A stretch of DNA of 26,018 bases from Bacteroidales bacterium M8. GTDB lineage: Bacteria; Bacteroidota; Bacteroidia; Bacteroidales; Muribaculaceae. The stretch covers positions 1-26,018 of the forward strand of contig LUJS01000022.1 in the NCBI GenBank assembly GCA_001689495.1, written 5' to 3'. A program made the position numbers and the translations under genes. Shown one piece after another: positions 21,037 through 26,018 of the stretch. Positions within the stretch are counted from its first letter, which is position 1. Each line of letters starts with the position of its first letter. The notes under the pieces are model-generated. The model was not told the origin of the DNA. It did not search any database and worked only from the letters and a program-made list of their open reading frames with translations.

Positions 21037-21202
21037 TCGCTGTAATTTTCTTCTCACTGCCCAGAAATAGTGATGAAACAATGATGAAAGAGTAACACAC
21101 TGATATAGATGTTGGTACCATTTCAATTCATCAGTTTATCAAATTCAACGTCTCACCCGGCTGCCGGGATTTTCTCTCGGTGGTCATAATCCCTCAGAAT
21201 AT

Positions 21203-22141
21203 ATGGATAAAAATTCTTCAGATAGGTTTGCCGAGCCTACGATTATCGGCACAGAGTCCGAAGCGCGTCAGTACGTCAATCGGGCGGATGCGACTCAGAC
21301 TGCATCCATGAGTGAATCCAAATCCAAGTCGTTCGACTCAGAGATATTTCTCCGACAAGGGGCCGAAAATTCCAAAGCGGAAGCGGAAAACCGCCGAAAG
21401 AAAATGGCTCTTATTAATGAATATTCCCTACCGTGGAACTACGAGAATGGCAATCCTCCGTTCCCCGGCATGGAGTTGAATCCTTGTAATGTCAGATGGG
21501 AACCTGTAAATCTCGAAGAGTTCATCCGCGAACATGGCGAGGAGTTCAAACAATTCAAAAATGCCGAGTTGACTAATCAGTCAGGCAAGCGAGATTCTGA
21601 CCAACCAGAGCCTCAGAGAGGCAAAGCATCGGTAACTCGGAAGCCGAAAAATGTGGTAGAACAAGAACACCAGTGTACCGCTACAACGGTTACACCGCCG
21701 AAAAAACCAAAGTCCACATCGAGAACCGAAGTGGAGAAAGAGCCGGAGGTTATGCCAAAGGAAGTTCCGCGAAGCGACTTAGCGAGTGAACACAAGACAG
21801 CATCTGAGGATATGCCGACGGAGAAAACTCCGGATGCTCCAGTCGAGGCTAATCAGACCGACACCGTGGAACAGTCTAAGAAATCGCGTATCAGCTCAAA
21901 AAAGGTCGATGCTGATTTTGACGAGTTAAGCCACACTTTTCTCCACATCGTAAGCCTCGGTGAGAAGAAGCCTGTCTTTCTCCCTCTCGAACTCCGCAAC
22001 GCTCTGGAGACTCTTGCTCGGTTGAGTGGTGTACCAAATCTGGCACCATCGCACATCGTCATCAACATTCTCAATGCGTTCTTTGACGATAATCGCGAAC
22101 TTATCAACCGCAAACTGTCAGGTGTAAAATTAAGCATCTGA
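21203..22141 (+). CDS. DUF3408-like mobilization accessory protein
   Basis: 312 aa. Residues 1-235 are low-complexity, hydrophilic and probably disordered (Glu/Lys/Pro/Ser-rich), except a patch with SLPWNYENGNPPFPGME (about 74-90). The C-terminal domain (about 240-312) is ordered: FDELSHTFLHIVSLGEKKPV, LPLELRNALETLARLSGV, SHIVINILNAFFDDNRELI. It resembles the DUF3408/ribbon-helix-helix proteins encoded upstream of mobilization genes in Bacteroides elements. It lies between the candidate origin and candidate oriT, so relaxosome assembly or partitioning is likely. The ATG at 21203 has no strong rival. Confidence 0.6.
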   Translation: MDKNSSDRFAEPTIIGTESEARQYVNRADATQTASMSESKSKSFDSEIFLRQGAENSKAEAENRRKKMALINEYSLPWNYENGNPPFPGMELNPCNVRWEPVNLEEFIREHGEEFKQFKNAELTNQSGKRDSDQPEPQRGKASVTRKPKNVVEQEHQCTATTVTPPKKPKSTSRTEVEKEPEVMPKEVPRSDLASEHKTASEDMPTEKTPDAPVEANQTDTVEQSKKSRISSKKVDADFDELSHTFLHIVSLGEKKPVFLPLELRNALETLARLSGVPNLAPSHIVINILNAFFDDNRELINRKLSGVKLSI

Positions 22142-22186
22142 AACCCGCGTGATTCGGGGCGCGGCGGTATCTATCCACAAGGGTAA

Positions 22187-22314
22187 TGGAGGGGCAAAGC
22201 GAGGTTAGATTTTTGTGACACAAAAATCGTCGCAACCCTGTTGCTCCCCTCGCCACCCTCCGTTACACCGGGTGGAGCGGTACACCAGTGTACCTAATCC
22301 GCCTTGCCCCTCCA
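22187..22314. other. Candidate origin of transfer (oriT)
   Basis: Between the DUF3408-like gene and mobC: an outer perfect inverted repeat TGGAGGGGCAA (22187-22197)/TTGCCCCTCCA (22304-22314); inside it GATTTTTGTG-A-CACAAAAATC (22208-22228, perfect 10-bp arms), CCACCC/GGGTGG (about 22252-22274) and GGTACAC-CA-GTGTACC (22279-22294). Dense inverted repeats directly upstream of mobC and the relaxase are typical of oriT. The nic site cannot be assigned. Confidence 0.6.
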
Positions 22315-22340
22315 ATGTTAAACCCTCAATCCCAAAGCCA

Positions 22341-22724
22341 ATGAACCCCAAATCCCCCACCCGCAAATCGAATCTTAAGGCAGGGCAGCGCAACGGTCGT
22401 CCCTCCTTACCCGAGGATGAACGTCAATCCTACGTCCGGCACACAAGGTACAACAAAGCTGAAAACTCCCTCCTACTTGCCAATGTCAATCGCGCCGGAA
22501 TGAAGAATGTCAGCGAATATATCCGTTCAGTGTCGCTCAACCCCCATATCGTTCCGCGGCTTAACGAGTCCGAAATGAGACTGGCTCGGAATCTCTCTGG
22601 CATGAGCAATAATTGCAACCAGCTCTTGCGCCTATGTCATCAGCACGGACTTGATGCCATGGCTCGCGATGTGCAATTTTATCTCAATCAGTTCCGCGAA
22701 CTATTCGCCAAATTAAGCTCTTAA
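22341..22724 (+). CDS. mobC: MobC-type relaxosome protein
   Basis: 127 aa from the ATG at 22341 (MNPKSPTRKSNLKAGQRNGR); an in-frame ATG at 22215 would lie inside the candidate oriT and is rejected. A basic N-terminus is followed by a ribbon-helix-helix-like region (TRYNKAENSLLLANVNRAGM then NVSEYIRSVSL) and the MobC hallmark LSGMSNNCNQLLRLCHQHGL (residues about 84-103), matching the G-x-N-x-N-Q pattern of bacterial mobilization proteins MobC. It binds near oriT and helps the relaxase nick. It is 6 nt upstream of the relaxase gene. Confidence 0.85.
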   Translation: MNPKSPTRKSNLKAGQRNGRPSLPEDERQSYVRHTRYNKAENSLLLANVNRAGMKNVSEYIRSVSLNPHIVPRLNESEMRLARNLSGMSNNCNQLLRLCHQHGLDAMARDVQFYLNQFRELFAKLSS

Positions 22725-22730
22725 ATTCCT

Positions 22731-23645
22731 ATGATAGCATATATAATAGGCGGCTCCGGTTTTGGCGGATGTGTCGATTATGTCACCCGTCGCAAGCTCG
22801 AAGAAAAGCTCTATAAGGAGCAATCAAAAGGACAAAAAGCCGATGAACGAAAATATGAGAGCAACAGAGGAGAGGATATAATCGACCATCTTTCCAAAGA
22901 CTGGAAGCTCATATCCTCTTCTGGCGACATACGGATATATGAAGGTCGCAAGGCTATGGCCGATGACATCGCCAGACCGTCGCGGCAACGTAAGCCTATA
23001 AAAGACCCGGTCGGTCATATATCCCTTGACTTCCATCCCGGCGATGCACCGAAGATGACAGATGAGCTTATGACCGAGGTTGCACAGGACTATATGAAAC
23101 AGATGGGACTGACCAATACACCTTACATCGTGGTGCGCCACTACGACAAGGCTCATCCTCATTGTCATATCGTTTTCAGCCGGGTTGATTATGACGGCAA
23201 GATTTTGACGCAGACAACCAACTTCAATAAGAACGAGCGAGTGTGCAAGGCTCTCAACCTGAAACACCGTTTGATGCAGGGCAAGAGCAAGCTCAATACA
23301 GATGTATCCAAACTGCGAGGAAAAGAGAAAGTGCGCTATCAGCTTGTCCACGACATTGCAAGAGTTTTTCTTACCCCTTCTGTCTCCGACTGGAATTCTT
23401 ACGTTGACCTTTTGCGCAGGGATGGCATATCAGTGAAAGAAAAAGTCGGGAAATCAGGGCGTGTCAACCTTTATTATGGAGTTGGCAAGCAGGAATTCTG
23501 GTATAAGAAACTTGATCCCTTTCTCAGCCGCGAGAATCTTGAGTTGAAATTCAAGGAGCGAAGGGCGAATCAGCAAGCGGCAACATCCGACCGGAAAAGC
23601 ATACGGCAACCGGCCGAGGAACCAGCGTCCAAGCGTACACCGTAA
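22731..23645 (+). CDS. MobA/VirD2-type relaxase, N-terminal part before an in-frame stop
   Basis: 304 aa before a TAA at 23643-23645. The relaxase domain is intact: an N-terminal Tyr candidate (CVDYVTR, Y17), GHISLDFHPGDAP (residues 95-107), and the three-histidine motif RHYDKAHPHCHIVFSR (H137, H142, H144, H146). It nicks oriT and leads the strand into the recipient through another element's conjugation machinery. After the stop the same frame continues without interruption to 24167, so a single nonsense change (for example CAA or AAA to TAA) has probably split a protein of about 478 aa. The nuclease part alone may still be active. Typed as CDS because the catalytic domain is complete. Confidence 0.85.
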   Translation: MIAYIIGGSGFGGCVDYVTRRKLEEKLYKEQSKGQKADERKYESNRGEDIIDHLSKDWKLISSSGDIRIYEGRKAMADDIARPSRQRKPIKDPVGHISLDFHPGDAPKMTDELMTEVAQDYMKQMGLTNTPYIVVRHYDKAHPHCHIVFSRVDYDGKILTQTTNFNKNERVCKALNLKHRLMQGKSKLNTDVSKLRGKEKVRYQLVHDIARVFLTPSVSDWNSYVDLLRRDGISVKEKVGKSGRVNLYYGVGKQEFWYKKLDPFLSRENLELKFKERRANQQAATSDRKSIRQPAEEPASKRTP

Positions 23646-24167
23646 GCTTCCAATACGGCTCGTGCCTCTGTTACGTCAAAGCCACAGGAGAAAGCAAAAC
23701 CGATAGTCATACCGCCGTTACCTGACGGATATATGGGCGCAAGAATTGCAGCACACGAACTTGCCCGCTACCAAAAAGGAGAAGCTGTCTGTGCCTACAT
23801 CTGCAAGCCAGATGAAATTGTCGGCAAGCATCACTGGATATGGTATGATTTCAAAACCGGCCAGCCCCAATGTGAGACAACACCGCCACCTGCTGACCGT
23901 TATATCCCTGAGGATTTCAAGCGGCAGATGACAGCGTCAAAGGGAACTTCCAATAATCTCACACAAGGAGCTGGAATCACTTTGTCATCTCCGTCTATCG
24001 GAAGCACACCGATTCAAGATGAAGGCTTCACTAATGGAGCCGCCCTCTCTGATGATTTCAAATTATGGCTAAGCCGACATCCATGCATGACAATTGAAGA
24101 AGCTCTCCACCGCTACCGCGAAGAGCAAAAAGCCAAGCAGCGCCTCAAAGGGCCTAAACTGCACTAA
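23646..24167 (+). pseudogene. C-terminal part of the relaxase, after the in-frame stop
   Basis: It is in the same frame as the relaxase and open from the codon after the TAA. The first ATG is at 23733 (MGARIAAHELARYQKGEAVC). The region has a linker (SVTSKPQEKAKPIVIPPLP), a small domain with GKHHWIWYDFKTGQPQCE, and a C-terminal helical segment (FKLWLSRHPCMTIEEALHRY then a Lys-rich end). This C-terminal domain may contact the coupling protein or partner Mob proteins. It could be expressed from 23733 as a separate 144-aa protein, or not at all. Confidence 0.65.
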
Positions 24168-24177
24168 CCAATAACGC

Positions 24178-24209
24178 CACCGAGAGAAGCAAAAGCCTCC
24201 CTCGGTGGT
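24178..24209 (+). terminator. Hairpin terminator of the mob operon
   Basis: Perfect 8-bp arms CCACCGAG (24178-24185) and CTCGGTGG (24202-24209), then a T-run (GTTTTTCTC) at 24218. The rest of 24210-24375 has no gene or clear signal; the element's right boundary may lie here. Confidence 0.65.
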
Positions 24210-24375
24210 GCACATTGTTTTTCTCGAAGTCCCGCGGATTATTCACAAAATCATTGTAAATGGTGAAGTCTCCAACCTCGATCGTAGAGCATGTGACAAC
24301 CGATTTCAGTTACACTGTCCGATTATCATTGGAACGCGGATAAATTTTATTCTTGTCCATAGCTTAATCGTTAAT

Positions 24376-25735
24376 TCATCGTATCAGCGATTTCTCTAAT
24401 ATGTCGACCATATGCCTGAAAAGGAATATTCCGCCCGTGACAGTTAGTGTTATGAACTCCGACATCGGAATTGCCAGCCATAATCCTGCAACACCAATTA
24501 GAGAGGGGAGAATCATAAAGGAAGGCACTAATACCACAAGGCCCCGTAATAGGGAGATAAGTGAAGCTATCCATGCCTTCTCAATACTCTGATAGTAACC
24601 TATCAGAGCCATATTGGAGATGAAGAAAATCGGGCAAATTGCAAATAATGGAATGCCGGCCACAGCCAATCCATATGCCATGCCGTTCCCCAAGAATATT
24701 TCGGCTATTGACCTGTTAAACAGCAAACAGCACAACGAGAGTCCAATGCCTGATAAAAATGCGGTGCCAATAGCTTGTTTAAATGTTGCGGCAATCCTGC
24801 CGTATGCCTGATTACCATAATTAAAGCTGATAATCGGCTGTTCTGACTGAATTATTGAATTTGCGAAAGAGAAAAACAACGGGAAAAGATAACATACAAT
24901 TGAATACGCCGATACTCCTTCAATGCCCATTAGCCGCATAAACATATAATTTCCGGTAAGCATCATTACGCAAGTTGTTGCCTCAGTAAAGAATGCAGAG
25001 AAACCAATTTTTACAGCATATCGAGTATTGGTCAATATTCCTCCAAATACATCTGCAATTTCGTAAATCTGAAGTTAACAGACCATTTACAAAAATAAAG
25101 AAACGCCATTAAAGCTCCGACAATGCCACTTATTGAAGTTGCTAATGCCGCTCCGGTAGTTTCAAGTTTCAAGTGAAATATAAGATAATAGTCCAAAGCA
25201 ATATTCAGAATGGCAGGTATGAGTTGACAGAACATGGCATATCTTGGAGAACCGTCAACTCGCATTATCATCATGCCTCCGATTTGAGGCAACATACAAA
25301 TCATAGCCGGAAACAGCCAGAACAGATATGCCGAAGACAGCTTCCTTATAGAAGCATCTGCTCCAAGTATGTTGACAATTCCTTTGGAATCACTAATAAA
25401 TATAATCGCAAGAAACAATATCAGTAATTCTCTGCTTAAAAAATTTGAAACACTATTTTCTTAGCAGAGAGAAGTTGTTTGCTGGCAAGAGAAATAGATG
25501 CCCTGACAGTACTACCGATGCCGAACATCAGGGTGACACCGCAAATCAGAATGAATATTGGAGCAACCATATTAACTGCGGCTAGTCCTAACGGACCAAT
25601 ACCTTGTCCGACAAATATCCCGTCAGTGATAAGGAATACAGAGTTACTTAGCATCCCTATCAGTGTAGGGAAGAACAGTGAGCGAAATAACTTCCCTATA
25701 TTGCCATTCTGATAATCAAGTTCAGATTCAATCAT
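24376..25735 (-). pseudogene. MATE-family multidrug/sodium antiporter, broken by two frameshifts
   Basis: Three successive frames encode one MATE transporter. 25735-25436: N-terminus with MIESELDYQNGNIGKLFRSL, TLIGMLSNSVFLITDGIFVG and GPLGLAAVNMVAPIF. About 25430-25032: middle helices including LFWLFPAMICMLPQ and VDGSPRYAMFCQLIP. 25035-24376: C-terminal half with VKIGFSAFFTEATTCVMMLT and SEQPIISFNYGNQAYGRI. At about 25438-25446 one missing base at an A/T run ends the first frame (restored reading KIVFQNFLSRELL). At about 25040-25052 another missing base near TATTTGG ends the second (restored reading YFGGILTNTRYAV). The full length would be about 450 aa, normal for MATE proteins that export drugs using Na+ or H+. 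Decay, phase variation or sequence error are all possible. Confidence 0.85.
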
Positions 25736-25788
25736 CCTTTTTTATTTTGTCACGTTTTTACGAATCTCATATTTTCGCCGAGGTTACG

Positions 25789-25802
25789 CAAGTTGCAACT
25801 TG
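25789..25802. promoter_or_regulatory. 14-bp palindrome upstream of the MATE gene
   Basis: CAAGTTGCAACTTG, perfect, 54 bp upstream of the MATE start, in an otherwise gene-free interval (25736-25889). A candidate operator for a local repressor. Confidence 0.4.
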
Positions 25803-25889
25803 TGGTTATCACCGTTACCTTCAAAGTTCTCTATACTGTTCCATCTCAATACGATACACAATCAATACATATGTTTGTTATCTTAACAT

Positions 25890-26018
25890 CTATTTCCTTT
25901 TGCTGAATTTCTCTTTTGCATATTCATAAGATTCGAGGATATATGGCTTCAATGATTCAAAAGTCGTTTCGGATGGGCTCAAAGCGCAAATCCAACCCAT
26001 CCACGCATAGACCGGATG
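25890..26018 (-). CDS. 3' end of an unidentified gene (partial)
   Basis: The last 42 codons of a minus-strand gene running off the window end: HPVYAWMGWICALSPSE, then TTFESLKPYILESYEYAKEK and FSKRK, stop TAG at 25890-25892. The closing helix resembles C-termini of small bacterial DUF proteins, but too little is visible for a family call. It ends about 155 bp before the MATE start, same orientation. Confidence 0.6.
   Translation of the reverse strand, partial: HPVYAWMGWICALSPSETTFESLKPYILESYEYAKEKFSKRK

Larger units (their letters stand above)
20882..21151. other. Candidate replication origin (iteron-like repeats in a long inverted repeat)
   Basis: A near-perfect 25-bp inverted repeat (one-base gap) pairs about 20881-20906 with 21125-21150; the shared core is TTTGATAAACTGATGAA. 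TGATGAA/TTCATCA units occur at 20899, 20954, 20965, 21071, 21082 and 21127, with one-mismatch copies at 20974 and 20984. It lies just downstream of the replication helicase gene, where an origin is expected. No gene lies in 20873-21202. Confidence 0.55.

Noticed and set aside
22824..23351. 175-codon frame antisense to the relaxase
   Set aside because: Shadow of the relaxase coding sequence; no recognisable domain.
23733..24167. Independent gene encoding a separate mobilization protein
   Set aside because: It is in the same frame as the relaxase and open right up to the single TAA, so a split relaxase is the simpler reading; a separate start remains possible.

Overview
The window looks like a Bacteroidales chromosome carrying several mobile-element modules (gut Bacteroides, Prevotella or Muribaculaceae-like; the genus cannot be fixed from sequence alone). 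The support is the repeated TTTG-N19..21-TAnnTTTG promoter pattern, genes without clear Shine-Dalgarno sequences, a DUF3871-type gene, AAA+DUF4143 ATPases and a Bacteroidales-style integrase / primase-helicase / MobC / relaxase set.

Layout. (1) 1-1933, minus: the 5' end of an IS3-type element with a frameshifted orfA has inserted into, and truncated, one of two tandem zinc-ribbon membrane-protein genes. (2) 2831-9497, minus: an accessory replication/recombination block with an Api92-like protein, a serine recombinase, a PD-(D/E)XK exonuclease next to a Sak/DUF1071-type annealing protein, a DUF3871 protein, several small unknown proteins, three very small ORFs (8399-8788) and a candidate small RNA. 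Almost every unit ends in a clear intrinsic terminator, and three units share an upstream box. (3) 9672-14171, plus: a tight operon behind a consensus promoter, with an Xre regulator, a putative ADP-ribosyltransferase-fold protein, a PD-(D/E)XK nuclease, two or three unrecognised proteins and a caspase-like Cys/His protease. This has the look of an abortive-infection or defence cassette and is the best candidate for a new system. (4) 14516-24209, plus: an integrative mobilizable element with tyrosine integrase, AAA+DUF4143 ATPase cargo, a hairpin-rich control region, an excisionase-like HTH protein, an SF3 primase-helicase, a candidate origin, a DUF3408-like protein, a candidate oriT, MobC and a relaxase interrupted by an in-frame stop. 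(5) 24376-26018, minus: a MATE efflux gene broken by two single-base frameshifts, then the 3' end of an unidentified gene, probably host chromosome.

Modules 2 and 3 are divergently transcribed from 9498-9671. The integrase directly follows the defence-like operon, so module 3 may be cargo of the mobilizable element, but I could not find matching attachment-site repeats and the outer boundaries are unresolved. Five genes carry an indel, an in-frame stop or a missing start; this may be real decay or consensus-sequence error.
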